Of a stretch of 51,933 nt of DNA, positions 17,195-25,702 are shown one piece after another. Location of the stretch: positions 1 through 51,933 of the forward strand of contig JAIOSV010000112.1 of assembly GCA_021107435.1 (NCBI GenBank), given 5' to 3'. The notes beneath the pieces were generated by a model that saw only the letters and a list, made by a program, of their open reading frames with translations, did no database searches and had not been told where the DNA came from. Source of the DNA: Candidatus Sabulitectum sp. GTDB taxonomy: Bacteria; Fermentibacterota; Fermentibacteria; Fermentibacterales; JCC-6. The translations under genes were made by a program, and so were the position numbers. Positions within the stretch are counted from its first letter, which is position 1; each line of letters opens with the position of its first letter.

Positions 17195-19255
17195 ATGTTC
17201 TTTCTACTGTCTGTTGTATCAGGACTCCTGCCTCCCGTGGCTCCTGAGATTCCCCATGAGATAACCGCCCACGGGCACACCCGTGTCGATGACTACTACT
17301 GGCTTGGAAACATTGAGAATCAGGCTGTACTGGATTATCTTGAGGCCGAAAACCTTTACGCGGATTCCATGATGGCCAGCTCGGACGATCTCATTGAAAC
17401 CATTGTTATGGAACTGCTGGACAGAATATCGGAGGATGAGGCCTCAATTCCATACTACAGAAATGGTTACTGGTACCGGTACGAGTACCGCCCCGGTCAG
17501 GACTACAGTGTCAACATGCGTCGTCGTCATCCGGACGGAGAACCCGAAGTTCTGCTTGATGAAAACATCCATGCCGAGGGTCATGACTATTTTGAGGTGG
17601 AACTTCTTTCTGTCAGCCCCGACAACCGGACAATGGCATGGGCTTACGATACCACAGGCGGTCACTGGAACACACTGATATTTACAGATATTCACACCGG
17701 CGACACTCTGGGTATGGTGCGGAATGCCTCGGGGAACCTGGCCTGGGCGGCAGACTCAAGAATGGTCTTCTACGGTTTGAATGATGCTACCGGTAGAACA
17801 GACCGCATAATGAGACAGACCATTGGCTGTGATGACCAGATCTGCGTATACACCGAAGATGACCTGACATTCTGGCCCTGGGTATCCAACTCACCGGACA
17901 GAAAGTGGATCCTGCTTGGAACATCCAGCTCGCTGGAATCCGAGTACAGAGTTCTTTCTTCTGACACCCCTCTCGATTCAATGACCCTTGTACATCCAAG
18001 AACAGAGGATCTGGAATACTACATCTACGCTGCTGATTCCGTATTCTTCATTGAAACAAATCTCAATGGAGAGAACTTCTCCGTAATGAGAGTATCTGCA
18101 GATGATCCCGGTATAGACAACTGGGAAACTGTTATTCCCCACGACGAGAATACTCTTATAGAAAATGTTGACGTGTTTGATAACCTTCTTGCTGTAACCA
18201 TTAGAAGCGACGGTCTGAAAAAACTCTACATCGCGGATCGAGTCACCGGTGAAGGATATTTCGCCGATCTTGGAGAAGAGGCGGCCACTTTCTACACATC
18301 TGCCAACTACTCCCCCGACGCGGACTCAATACGACTGATCTACACTTCACTTACTGCTCCATGGTCTACAATCTCCTACCAGATATCTTCAAATACTGTT
18401 AATGTACTCAAGACCCGGTTTGTCGGAGAAGATTTCAATCAGGATCTTTATGAAAGCAGAAGGGTGATGGCTGTTGCTTCAGATGGCATTGAAATTCCCA
18501 TAGGTATGGTTTACCGGAAAGATCTCTTTGTTGAAGGAGAAAACCCCCTGCTTCTTTACGGTTACGGCGCATACGGAATAAGCCTTGATCCAATGTTCAG
18601 CTCCGGCGTCCTCTCTCTGCTGGACAGGGGCTTCATCTACGCGGATGCCCATGTAAGAGGCGGCAGTGAAATGGGCAGGAACTGGTATGATCAGGGCAGA
18701 CTTATGAACAAGATGTACAGCTTTACGGATTTCATCGCCTGCGCTGAGTATCTGCGAGACAACAGGTACTGTAACCCCGACCTGATCTTCGCCATGGGGG
18801 AAAGCGCCGGAGGGTTGTTGATGGGAGCTGTAACCAATATGCGCCCGGATCTATGGCATGGAGTTATCGCGGGCGTTCCCTTTGTGGACGCTCTCACAAC
18901 CATGCTTGATCCCACAATTCCCCTGACAACAGGAGAATATGGAGAGTGGGGCAACCCCGCAGAGAGTCTGGAAGCCTATGAGTACATTCTCTCTTACTCT
19001 CCGGTGGACAACATCGCTGAAGCTGATTACCCGGTCATGTTTGTTTTTTCGGGAGTAAATGATTCTCAGGTGGGTTACTGGGAACCGGCCAAGTGGGTTG
19101 CCGGCATCCGCCGTGCCAACACAGGAAACAATCCTGTGATCTTCCGTATCAATATGGGTTCAGGTCATGTTGGGGCTTCCGGGCGTTACGGCTGGCTGGC
19201 AGATACCGCTGAAAAGTATGCTTTTCTGCTGAATCAGGCTGGAATCACCGACTGA
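17195..19255 (+). CDS. ptrB: Oligopeptidase B (prolyl oligopeptidase family S9A)
   Basis: A 686-residue serine peptidase, the same length as E. coli protease II. It has the N-terminal PHEITAHGHTRVDDYYWL typical of oligopeptidase B, a beta-propeller (about 75-410), and a C-terminal alpha/beta hydrolase with YGYGAYG, RGGSEMGRNWYDQGR and the nucleophile elbow GESAGG (Ser about 538). The triad is completed by Asp in GVNDSQVGYWEPAKWVA (about 623) and His in GSGHVGASGRYG (about 658). It cleaves short peptides after basic residues. A short hydrophobic N-terminus (MFFLLSVVSGLLPPVAP) may be a signal peptide. GGAGAAG precedes the ATG. Its TGA abuts the convergent stop of the GGDEF gene. Confidence 0.93.
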   Translation: MFFLLSVVSGLLPPVAPEIPHEITAHGHTRVDDYYWLGNIENQAVLDYLEAENLYADSMMASSDDLIETIVMELLDRISEDEASIPYYRNGYWYRYEYRPGQDYSVNMRRRHPDGEPEVLLDENIHAEGHDYFEVELLSVSPDNRTMAWAYDTTGGHWNTLIFTDIHTGDTLGMVRNASGNLAWAADSRMVFYGLNDATGRTDRIMRQTIGCDDQICVYTEDDLTFWPWVSNSPDRKWILLGTSSSLESEYRVLSSDTPLDSMTLVHPRTEDLEYYIYAADSVFFIETNLNGENFSVMRVSADDPGIDNWETVIPHDENTLIENVDVFDNLLAVTIRSDGLKKLYIADRVTGEGYFADLGEEAATFYTSANYSPDADSIRLIYTSLTAPWSTISYQISSNTVNVLKTRFVGEDFNQDLYESRRVMAVASDGIEIPIGMVYRKDLFVEGENPLLLYGYGAYGISLDPMFSSGVLSLLDRGFIYADAHVRGGSEMGRNWYDQGRLMNKMYSFTDFIACAEYLRDNRYCNPDLIFAMGESAGGLLMGAVTNMRPDLWHGVIAGVPFVDALTTMLDPTIPLTTGEYGEWGNPAESLEAYEYILSYSPVDNIAEADYPVMFVFSGVNDSQVGYWEPAKWVAGIRRANTGNNPVIFRINMGSGHVGASGRYGWLADTAEKYAFLLNQAGITD

Positions 19256-20212
19256 TCATACCTCTTTACAGCTTCTGTTGCGCCCTGTTTCCTTTGCCTT
19301 GTACATAGCGAGGTCAGCTCTTTTCAGGAGAGATTCTGCGGTGTCCCCAATTCGGTTTTCGGCAATTCCCAGTGAAATTGTAATTGGCGGCAATTCTCTG
19401 CCGTCACCGGTTACAACACGCTCTGAAGCAATGGTCTTCCTTAATCTCTCCGCTACAATCCAGGCCAGTTCAATATTGATTCCGGCAAGCATAATCACAA
19501 ATTCTTCACCGCCATATCGGGCACTGAGATCTGTGGGTCTAAGGGAAAGAAGAATTGTTCTGGCAACCTGAGCAAGAACGTCATCACCTGCATCGTGCCC
19601 GTACTGGTCGTTAAACTCTTTGAAATGATCCACATCAAACATTATGACGCAAAAGGGTCTTTCGCTGCGAATATGCCTGTTGATGAGTCTTGGCAGCTGC
19701 ATATCCAGCCATCTGCGATTATGCATACCTGTAAGGGAATCCACCATGGCATCCCGCTGAAACCGTTTTCTCAATCGGATGTTTTTGAGTAATGCCTCAT
19801 CCGATGAACGCATTCTTTCTGAAAGAAGAAGAAGCATGTTACAGGCAAAAGCATGTGACTCGGAGATTATCCTCCAGAATGCAGTCTCATCCACTTCAAG
19901 TACGCGACTGCCTTCCACTGCCACCACATAGGCTGTTGTGGGACTGTCATCAATAACGGAAAGTTCTCCCACTGTTTCACCCTGATTAAGAACAGCAATC
20001 GGATCGCTTCCCGGATACTCAAGAAAAACTGCCAGCTTCCCGGACAGGATGAGGTAAAGATTCTGATTGCTCTGACCTGCTCGAAGAAGAACCTGCCTTC
20101 TCTTGAGATGAATTATCGGGCAGTTTACCAAAGCATCAATAGCCGCGTCTGAAGAAACTCTTCTGAGAATGAAGAGGGTCTCCATGTCCTTCTCTGTGAA
20201 TCTGGTTTCCAT
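19256..20212 (-). CDS. Diguanylate cyclase with N-terminal cyclic-nucleotide-binding domain
   Basis: A 318-residue protein. The ATG at 20212 is chosen because GGGGAGG lies five bases upstream, while the GTG two codons earlier overlaps that site. Residues about 10-125 are a CNB/Crp-type domain (LLRAGQSNQNLYLILSGKLAVF, GETVGELSVID). Residues about 155-315 are a GGDEF domain with an intact active site GGEEF (about 234-238) and an inhibitory I-site RPTD five residues upstream. It should make c-di-GMP, subject to product inhibition and perhaps gated by a nucleotide. It is soluble. It follows the DUF2259 gene by 24 bases. Its stop codon lies in the sequence TGATCA shared with the convergent ptrB stop. 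Confidence 0.93.
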   Translation of the reverse strand: METRFTEKDMETLFILRRVSSDAAIDALVNCPIIHLKRRQVLLRAGQSNQNLYLILSGKLAVFLEYPGSDPIAVLNQGETVGELSVIDDSPTTAYVVAVEGSRVLEVDETAFWRIISESHAFACNMLLLLSERMRSSDEALLKNIRLRKRFQRDAMVDSLTGMHNRRWLDMQLPRLINRHIRSERPFCVIMFDVDHFKEFNDQYGHDAGDDVLAQVARTILLSLRPTDLSARYGGEEFVIMLAGINIELAWIVAERLRKTIASERVVTGDGRELPPITISLGIAENRIGDTAESLLKRADLAMYKAKETGRNRSCKEV

Positions 20213-20236
20213 GTGCACCTCCCCGCAGAATATGCA

Positions 20237-20959
20237 CTAAATACTGCCGGAAACCACCCTGAACCTTCCGTCGGAGCCCTCAAAGCCCGGTCTGGTCGAG
20301 TGCAGTACAACCAGAAGGGAATTATCATCCGCCGGATTGCTGTACACGGCGGCAATAGAGTAATCAAAATTCATTCTGTACGGTTCCGGAATCTCTTCTT
20401 CACTGAAAAAGAGATGTTCTTCACCGCCTTCCGTGACATGAAGCACGGGAGTTACAGGAGAGGGAAACCAGTCAGGGTAGCTCTGCTCCATGTCCACTGG
20501 AAGAGTTGAGAGAGTCAGTATTATCTCACTACTGTTGTAGCTGGGACTGTAACTCACAAGACAGAAAACAACTGTGTCTCCCTTAACACCAAGATCGGTC
20601 ACTGGATGGTAAACAAGAAGATTACCGGTGTTCCCCAGGTCAATACCATAAGCGCAGTAGATGTCCTCAATCCGTTCTCCAACCGACACAATGTCAGCTG
20701 CTTCAGGCAGTTCATCCATATATTCACTCCATACATGTCTGAAACCTTCCTCAGGCAGAGAAGATTTCGTATTAAGTATCTCCACCTCAATCCATTGAAA
20801 ACCGCTGCCATCCTGAACACCACCCGTTTTCCAGGCGGCATATACCCCGTCCACGGAAAATCCCAGCAATCGGAAGAATGCCTGGTCAGCAGACAGTGCC
20901 GGTAAGCTGATTACAAGCAGACATACAGACATCCAGACAGTGCTCATTCTCAATTTCAT
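20237..20959 (-). CDS. DUF2259-like exported protein
   Basis: A 240-residue protein with a signal peptide (MKLRMSTVWMSVCLLVISLPALSA), then FFRLLGFSVDGVYAAWKTGGVQDGSGFQWIEVEILNTKSS, which resembles the DUF2259 pattern (F..FSPDG..FAFE..GVQDGSG.PYAEI..ID). The C-terminal half has FDYSIAAVYSNPADDNSLLVVLHSTRPGFEGSDGRFRVV, also as in that family. These are predicted periplasmic proteins of unknown role. GAGGAGC precedes the ATG. It is the first gene of a two-gene unit with the CNB-GGDEF gene. Confidence 0.75.
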   Translation of the reverse strand: MKLRMSTVWMSVCLLVISLPALSADQAFFRLLGFSVDGVYAAWKTGGVQDGSGFQWIEVEILNTKSSLPEEGFRHVWSEYMDELPEAADIVSVGERIEDIYCAYGIDLGNTGNLLVYHPVTDLGVKGDTVVFCLVSYSPSYNSSEIILTLSTLPVDMEQSYPDWFPSPVTPVLHVTEGGEEHLFFSEEEIPEPYRMNFDYSIAAVYSNPADDNSLLVVLHSTRPGFEGSDGRFRVVSGSI

Positions 20960-21015
20960 TTAAGCTCCTCAAACTTTCAGAGAACTCACTCAGTAAATAC
21001 CTTCAAGCTATTGAT

Positions 21016-21044
21016 TTGACATATACATCACGAATAACAATAAA
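21016..21044 (+). promoter_or_regulatory. Promoter of secreted paralog A
   Basis: TTGACA (21016-21021) and AATAAA (21039-21044) are separated by 17 bases. The TTGACA context (TTTGACA) is shared with the promoters of paralogs B and C. Confidence 0.55.
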
Positions 21045-21087
21045 TACAGGAACGAAAAAGATTCTACTTCAATTCAGGAGGTTGCAT

Positions 21088-21933
21088 ATGAAATATCTGT
21101 CTTTCATTCCTGTATTCATAACTCTGGCTTTTGCAAACAACAATGGCTGCACTGAAACCGGCTCTGCAGTCAATCCGCAGGTTCCAGCCAGTGATGACAT
21201 CACTCTCACGGTTGTGAATAACTGGACCGTGGCCGATCAGGTTATTGGTATTGATATTATCGAGGGATCTTCAATTTTCTATGTAAACGCGGTTTGCAAC
21301 GAAGAGGATCTCCTTCGTGCTTATGATGCTTTAACGGGAATACCCACCGGTGTAACTATGCCACTTGCTCCCGCAAACATGTATGCATGGGGTGTCGCAT
21401 GGAACAACAACCTCACCACTCCGGCATACTGTGTCAATGATTTTCTGAAAGACGATCTTTACTACCATGATGGTGTCTCTTCCTGGGTCACCGTACCTGA
21501 TCCCGCCGGTGCCGATTCGCGGGGAATGGACTTTGACGGAACCGACTACTGGGAAACAGATGGAGCCGGAAATCTCTGGCGCTTTCAGCCCGGCGTAAGC
21601 CAGGAAAGCATAGCCATTCCTGAAGTCACCGAACAAATCAGTGGTCTCACTGTTTTCCCGCATGGCAGCAACCTTGGAATAGCAGTAACTACCTACGGAA
21701 TCAACAACATCTACTTCTACCAGTGGAATGGCTCCACGATGGACTTCATGGCTTGCGCAGCATGTCCTGCCGGCAATGTTCACACATCACTGGGTCTTGC
21801 ATATTCTGAAACGAACGAACACATTTACTGGACCTATTATGACACTTCAGGCAACTTCCACATTACAGAATTCTCTTTCTCGATTACTTCACTTGAACGT
21901 TCCAGCTGGGGAGCGATCAAGAGCAGTTTCTAA
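21088..21933 (+). CDS. Secreted paralog A of a tandem triplet
   Basis: The start is the ATG at 21088 with AGGAGG six bases upstream, giving 281 residues. A short signal peptide (MKYLSFIPVFITLAFA) leads into a beta-rich region that looks like a propeller (AYDALTGIPTG, GVAWNN, RGMDFDGTDYWETDG, GLTVFPHGSNLGIAVTTY, NIYFYQWNGSTMDFMA, GLAYSETNEHIYW). The last residues are SITSLERSSWGAIKSSF. Paralogs B and C follow on the same strand with the same layout. I do not recognise the family. The shared C-terminal block suggests a sorting or anchoring tail. This copy is the most diverged of the three, lacking part of the GTGGG region. Confidence 0.85.
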   Translation: MKYLSFIPVFITLAFANNNGCTETGSAVNPQVPASDDITLTVVNNWTVADQVIGIDIIEGSSIFYVNAVCNEEDLLRAYDALTGIPTGVTMPLAPANMYAWGVAWNNNLTTPAYCVNDFLKDDLYYHDGVSSWVTVPDPAGADSRGMDFDGTDYWETDGAGNLWRFQPGVSQESIAIPEVTEQISGLTVFPHGSNLGIAVTTYGINNIYFYQWNGSTMDFMACAACPAGNVHTSLGLAYSETNEHIYWTYYDTSGNFHITEFSFSITSLERSSWGAIKSSF

Positions 21934-21961
21934 ACAGGCTGAAGAACATCGCAAAAACAGC

Positions 21962-21985
21962 AGAGGGGGGGATGCCTTCCCCTCT
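21962..21985 (+). terminator. Hairpin after paralog A
   Basis: AGAGGGG (21962-21968) pairs with CCCCTCT (21979-21985). No long T-run follows, so it is weaker than the hairpins after paralogs B and C. Confidence 0.5.
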
Positions 21986-22073
21986 TGCATCTTTCGGAAA
22001 GCTATACATGATCCTCAGAATCTGGCATTCTCCATATTATGAGAAGTAATTTGTTTCAATGGATATTTAGAGT

Positions 22074-22101
22074 TTGACACCTGTTCTAATAATGTTAATA
22101 T
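22074..22101 (+). promoter_or_regulatory. Promoter of secreted paralog B
   Basis: TTGACA (22074-22079) and TAATAT (22096-22101) with a 16-base spacer, 48 bases upstream of the start. Confidence 0.6.
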
Positions 22102-22148
22102 TTAGGGTTGCTGAAATTTATCAGCACAGTATAGAAAGGGAATTGATT

Positions 22149-22988
22149 ATGAGATATGTATTTTTTGTTCTCGCTTTCGCCGCACTTGCTTTTGCGGCCA
22201 ACGATGGATGCACCGACACGAGCGTCGGTCTTAATCCTCCTTCCGGCAACGACGGAGTAGCGTTTTCCGTTATAAACGACTGGACACTGGCAAACAAGGC
22301 CCTTGGCATTGATGTCTTCGAAGGACCGGGTTTCTATGTACTGGGTGCTGACAATGTAAATGACTGGATTCAGGCTTTCGATGCAACCACCGGCGTACCC
22401 GCTGGTTCTCTTCCTCTGTCAGCCGCCAATGGATCATGCTTCGGTGTAGCGTGGAACAACGACCCAGACACAGACACTTACTACACAGACGACTGGGCCA
22501 GCTCAAACCTTTTCTACACCGAGGACTTCGGAGTATCCTGGACAACCGAACCCAACCCTGCTGGAAACAACGCAAGAGGCATGGACTTCGACGGAACCGA
22601 TTACTGGACAACTAACGGCACTGGAGGAGGCATCTGGCGTTTCCTGCCCGGTACAGGTGCAGAAAACATCGCTACTCCTGAAATTCCTTCACAGCCCAGT
22701 GGTCTTACTGTATTCCCTTACGGCAGTAACCTGGGAATAGCTATTACAACCTACAATACCCACAACATCTATTTCTACCAGTGGAACGGCTCCACTCTTG
22801 ACTTCATGGCATCCGCAGCCTGTCCTGTTTCGGGTATTGACGCTTCATACGGTCTCGCGTATGCTGCTACGAACGGACACATGTACTGGAGCTACAGAAC
22901 CGGCACGGCATATCACATAGCTGAATTAACGTTCACGATAACTTCACTTGAGCGTACCAGCTGGGGATCAATCAAGAACAGCTTCTAG
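22149..22988 (+). CDS. Secreted paralog B of a tandem triplet
   Basis: Started at ATG 22149 (AAAGGGAA upstream), 279 residues. The signal peptide is MRYVFFVLAFAALAFA. The body aligns along its whole length with paralogs A and C: ALGIDVFEGPGFYVLG, GVAWNNDPDTDTYYTDDW, FYTEDFGVSWTTEPNPAG, RGMDFDGTDYWTTNGTGGGIWRF, SGLTVFPYGSNLGIAITTY, NIYFYQWNGSTLDFMASAACP. It ends TITSLERTSWGSIKNSF. The blocks are consistent with a surface beta-propeller, but no catalytic motif is visible. It has its own promoter and a strong terminator, so it can be expressed independently. Confidence 0.87.
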   Translation: MRYVFFVLAFAALAFAANDGCTDTSVGLNPPSGNDGVAFSVINDWTLANKALGIDVFEGPGFYVLGADNVNDWIQAFDATTGVPAGSLPLSAANGSCFGVAWNNDPDTDTYYTDDWASSNLFYTEDFGVSWTTEPNPAGNNARGMDFDGTDYWTTNGTGGGIWRFLPGTGAENIATPEIPSQPSGLTVFPYGSNLGIAITTYNTHNIYFYQWNGSTLDFMASAACPVSGIDASYGLAYAATNGHMYWSYRTGTAYHIAELTFTITSLERTSWGSIKNSF

Positions 22989-23007
22989 ACAACTCAAGAA
23001 TACCTTT

Positions 23008-23038
23008 AAAGGGGGAGGGGCATTGCTCCTCCCCCTTT
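23008..23038 (+). terminator. Terminator after paralog B
   Basis: AAAGGGGGAGG (23008-23018) pairs perfectly with CCTCCCCCTTT (23028-23038), and the loop contains GCATTGC. The T-run forms the end of the stem. Confidence 0.8.
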
Positions 23039-23096
23039 TGCAGTTGATACCCCGTGAAACACTGACAATCCATATCATTTCAGTCCGGGCAGCAGT

Positions 23097-23124
23097 TTGA
23101 CATAAGCCCCGAAATCAGTAATTA
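23097..23124 (+). promoter_or_regulatory. Promoter of secreted paralog C
   Basis: TTGACA (23097-23102) and TAATTA (23119-23124) with a 16-base spacer, 47 bases upstream of the start, nearly the same geometry as at paralog B. Confidence 0.55.
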
Positions 23125-23171
23125 TTAACAGTGCTGATATTATTCAACCAAAAGCAATAAGGAGTATCCTG

Positions 23172-24014
23172 ATGAAATATCTGGTTTCAGTTTTTGCCTT
23201 CACTGCACTGGCTTTTGCGAACAGCGGATACAACGGAATCAGTTCGGGGATCAGCCCCCGTAACCCCGGCAGCGATGACATTACACTAACCCTTATCAAC
23301 AACTGGATTCTGCCGAATATGGCTCTTGGTCTTGACGTTTTCGAAGGACCGGGCCAGTTCCACGTTCTGGCCGTGGACAAGGATAATAACCTTATCCGGG
23401 TCTACGATGCCGCTTCGGCCTCTCCCCTTGGCACAATTACTATGAATGCCGCAAACAACTCATGCTTCGGCACTGCCTGGAACAATAACCCCGATGCAGA
23501 TACCTACTACACAAACGACTGGATCAACGCTGCTCTTTTCTACACCGAGGACTACGGCACAACATGGACAACCGAGACCAACCCCGCAGGATTAAATGGA
23601 AGGGGAATGGACTTCGACGGAACTGATTACTGGCAGACAAACGGTACTGGCGGAGGCCTCTTGCGCTTCCAGCCCGGCGTCGGCGCAGAAAACATCGCTA
23701 TTCCTGAGGTCACTGAACAGCCAAGTGGTATTACAGTATTCCCTTGCGGCAGCAATCTGGGAATAGCAGTTACGACCTATATGGCACACAACATCTACTT
23801 CTATGAATGGGATGGGTCAACAATGAGCTACATTGGATCCGCTGCCTGCCCCTCCAGCTGTCTGTTTTCCCTGGGTCTCGCATATGCGGAAACCACCGGC
23901 ACGCTTTTCTGGTGCTACTGGGATAACTCATTCAATACACACCTTACAGAATTATCCTTCACGATAACTTCACTTGAGCGTACCAGCTGGGGCTCCATCA
24001 AGAGCAGTTTCTGA
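23172..24014 (+). CDS. Secreted paralog C of a tandem triplet
   Basis: A 280-residue protein with signal peptide MKYLVSVFAFTALAFA and AAGGAG upstream of the ATG. It shares the paralog blocks: ALGLDVFEGPGQFHVLA, FGTAWNNNPDADTYYTNDW, FYTEDYGTTWTTETNPAG, RGMDFDGTDYWQTNGTGGGLLRFQPG, SGITVFPCGSNLGIAVTTY, NIYFYEWDGSTMSYIG. The C-terminus is TITSLERTSWGSIKSSF. B and C are closer to each other than to A, consistent with a recent duplication. Four scattered cysteines in the C-terminal third are a possible disulfide set. The function is unknown. Confidence 0.87.
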   Translation: MKYLVSVFAFTALAFANSGYNGISSGISPRNPGSDDITLTLINNWILPNMALGLDVFEGPGQFHVLAVDKDNNLIRVYDAASASPLGTITMNAANNSCFGTAWNNNPDADTYYTNDWINAALFYTEDYGTTWTTETNPAGLNGRGMDFDGTDYWQTNGTGGGLLRFQPGVGAENIAIPEVTEQPSGITVFPCGSNLGIAVTTYMAHNIYFYEWDGSTMSYIGSAACPSSCLFSLGLAYAETTGTLFWCYWDNSFNTHLTELSFTITSLERTSWGSIKSSF

Positions 24015-24033
24015 GATAACTTCAGTTCCTTCG

Positions 24034-24066
24034 GAGGGGGAAGCATTGCTTCTCCCTCTTTTCTTT
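24034..24066 (+). terminator. Terminator after paralog C
   Basis: GAGGGGGAAGC (24034-24044) pairs with GCTTCTCCCTC (24048-24058) with one G-U and a 3-base loop, followed by a T-rich tract. Confidence 0.85.
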
Positions 24067-24115
24067 TCCTCTTAAAATCAATATCTTTTTCCATCATTAA
24101 CACAGGGAGTTTAAG

Positions 24116-24757
24116 ATGAAGACATATCCGGCAGTAAGAGATCCAGGGTCAATAGAACTGCTTTTCAGAAACATCCGCTCAAAGGATCAACCGGAAAAAA
24201 TGACTTCTGATTACCTTGCCTCTATAGGCTTTCGCCGTCAACCTGATGTGAAACTTCTTGAGCTTCTTTTCTTTCTGGGCTTCATAGACAGCAATCTTAC
24301 TCCAACAGAGCAGTGGATAGCTATAAAGGGAATGACTGATGAACAGTTTAAAAAGGTACTTGCTCCTGCCATTGAAAAATCTTACAAGAGCGTATTTGAG
24401 CATCAATTGAAAGAAAAAACCACTGACAGTAAAGTTCTTATGGCATTTTTCAAAAAGGAAACGGGAGTCTCAAACACTGAATCCGCTTACATGGTTCTGA
24501 CTCTTCAGGTGTTAAGTGATCTCGCTGATTTCAAGAAAGCGGCCTCCTCACCGGCAGCTGAGCCAGCCGTTCCAGCTCCCAATTCTGATGAAATCGTGCA
24601 GGCACAGAAAAACACACTGCCGGATGTGTCCGATGAACCCGCTCCCGGAATAAACACTTTCGCCAATGGTGTTTCCCTGAACATCACAATACCGGCTGAG
24701 GCTATGGATGCGGAACTTACCGCAATAGTGAAAGAACTGCTTAAAAGAGTTCTGTAA
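24116..24757 (+). CDS. DUF5343 family protein
   Basis: A 213-residue protein, GGGAG upstream of the ATG. Residues 1-140 match the DUF5343 layout: YPAVRDPGSIELLFRNIRSKDQPEKMTSDYLASIGFRRQPDVKLLELLFFLGFIDSNLTPTEQWIAIKG, then LAPAIEKSYKSVFEHQLKEKTTDSKVLMAFFKKETGVSNTESAYMVLTLQVLSDLADF. A proline/alanine-rich linker leads to a short C-terminal segment (SLNITIPAEAMDAELTAIVKELLKRVL). There is no signal peptide, so it is cytoplasmic. The domain is helical and of unknown function, and is often seen near mobile or defence genes. Here it stands alone between a terminator and the exporter gene. Confidence 0.82.
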   Translation: MKTYPAVRDPGSIELLFRNIRSKDQPEKMTSDYLASIGFRRQPDVKLLELLFFLGFIDSNLTPTEQWIAIKGMTDEQFKKVLAPAIEKSYKSVFEHQLKEKTTDSKVLMAFFKKETGVSNTESAYMVLTLQVLSDLADFKKAASSPAAEPAVPAPNSDEIVQAQKNTLPDVSDEPAPGINTFANGVSLNITIPAEAMDAELTAIVKELLKRVL

Positions 24758-24833
24758 ACAAACTTGAATTTTTCTGCCTGATAAGCCTCCCTGTTCCGGC
24801 AGAACAAAGTATAATGAAAGGGATCCTATAGAG

Positions 24834-25646
24834 ATGGAATTTGAACTTATCGCCCTTCTTTTCGGCATGGCTTTTTTCTGTGAACTTGTTGACTCTACTC
24901 TCGGGATGGGATACGGAACCACACTGACCCCTGTTCTGCTTCTCATGGGATATGAGCCAATGCAGGTTGTTCCCGCCATACTGCTTTCCGAACTTGTCAC
25001 GGGAGCGTTCGCCGCATTCGCACATCACAAGGCGGGAAATGTGTTTTTCGACTTCCGCAATGCCAAAGAACACAGTATTGTGAAGAAGATGGGTAAACTT
25101 GGATATCTGCCCAGATCCCAGGACTCCAGAATCGCTTATGTCCTCGGACTGTGCAGCCTGATTGGTGCAGTGGGTGCCGCTGTGTTCGCTGTGAACCTTA
25201 AGGCTTATCTTACACCGATAATAGGAATTATTGTTCTTTCCATGGGCATCATCATTCTCTTCAAGCACAGAAGTCAGAGTAAGTTCAACTGGTTCAAAGT
25301 TACCGGTCTCGGCATTACTGCCGCATTCAACAAAGGCCTCTCCGGCGGCGGCTATGGACCTCTTGTAACAAGCGGTCAGATTCTCTCCGGGGTTAACGGC
25401 AAGAGCGCCATCGCAATAACAAGCATGGCGGAAAGCTTCACCTGCCTCGCAGGAGTTATCACCTATCTCATTATGGGAACCGACATCAACTGGAGCATTG
25501 CGCCGCCCCTGCTGGTAGGAGCTGTCGCGAGTGTTCCTCTGAGTGCTCTGCTTGTAAAGAAGATAAACACAGTCAGGTTTACACTTGTTATAGGCATAGT
25601 GACCACACTTCTCGGTTGCCTTACTCTGTACAAGGCATTTTCTTAA
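24834..25646 (+). CDS. TauE/SafE (TSUP) family sulfite/anion exporter-like permease
   Basis: A 270-residue inner-membrane protein with about eight hydrophobic segments. The duplicated TSUP motifs are visible: ELVDSTLGMGYGTTLTPVLLLMGYEP at the N-terminus and GITAAFNKGLSGGGYGPLVTSGQILSGVNGKSAIAITSMAESF in the second half. The family moves sulfite, sulfonates or other organosulfur anions. The substrate cannot be read here. A hairpin terminator follows at 25663 and separates it from the convergent valS. Confidence 0.9.
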   Translation: MEFELIALLFGMAFFCELVDSTLGMGYGTTLTPVLLLMGYEPMQVVPAILLSELVTGAFAAFAHHKAGNVFFDFRNAKEHSIVKKMGKLGYLPRSQDSRIAYVLGLCSLIGAVGAAVFAVNLKAYLTPIIGIIVLSMGIIILFKHRSQSKFNWFKVTGLGITAAFNKGLSGGGYGPLVTSGQILSGVNGKSAIAITSMAESFTCLAGVITYLIMGTDINWSIAPPLLVGAVASVPLSALLVKKINTVRFTLVIGIVTTLLGCLTLYKAFS

Positions 25647-25662
25647 GCTCTCGTACCGCAGA

Positions 25663-25687
25663 AAAGCCGCCGGAAACGGCGGCCTTT
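25663..25687 (+). terminator. Terminator between exporter gene and valS
   Basis: GCCGCC (25666-25671) pairs with GGCGGC (25678-25683), flanked by AAA and CCTTTC. The A/T flanks let it serve either convergent gene. Confidence 0.75.
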
Positions 25688-25702
25688 CTCTACCATTTTC
25701 TT

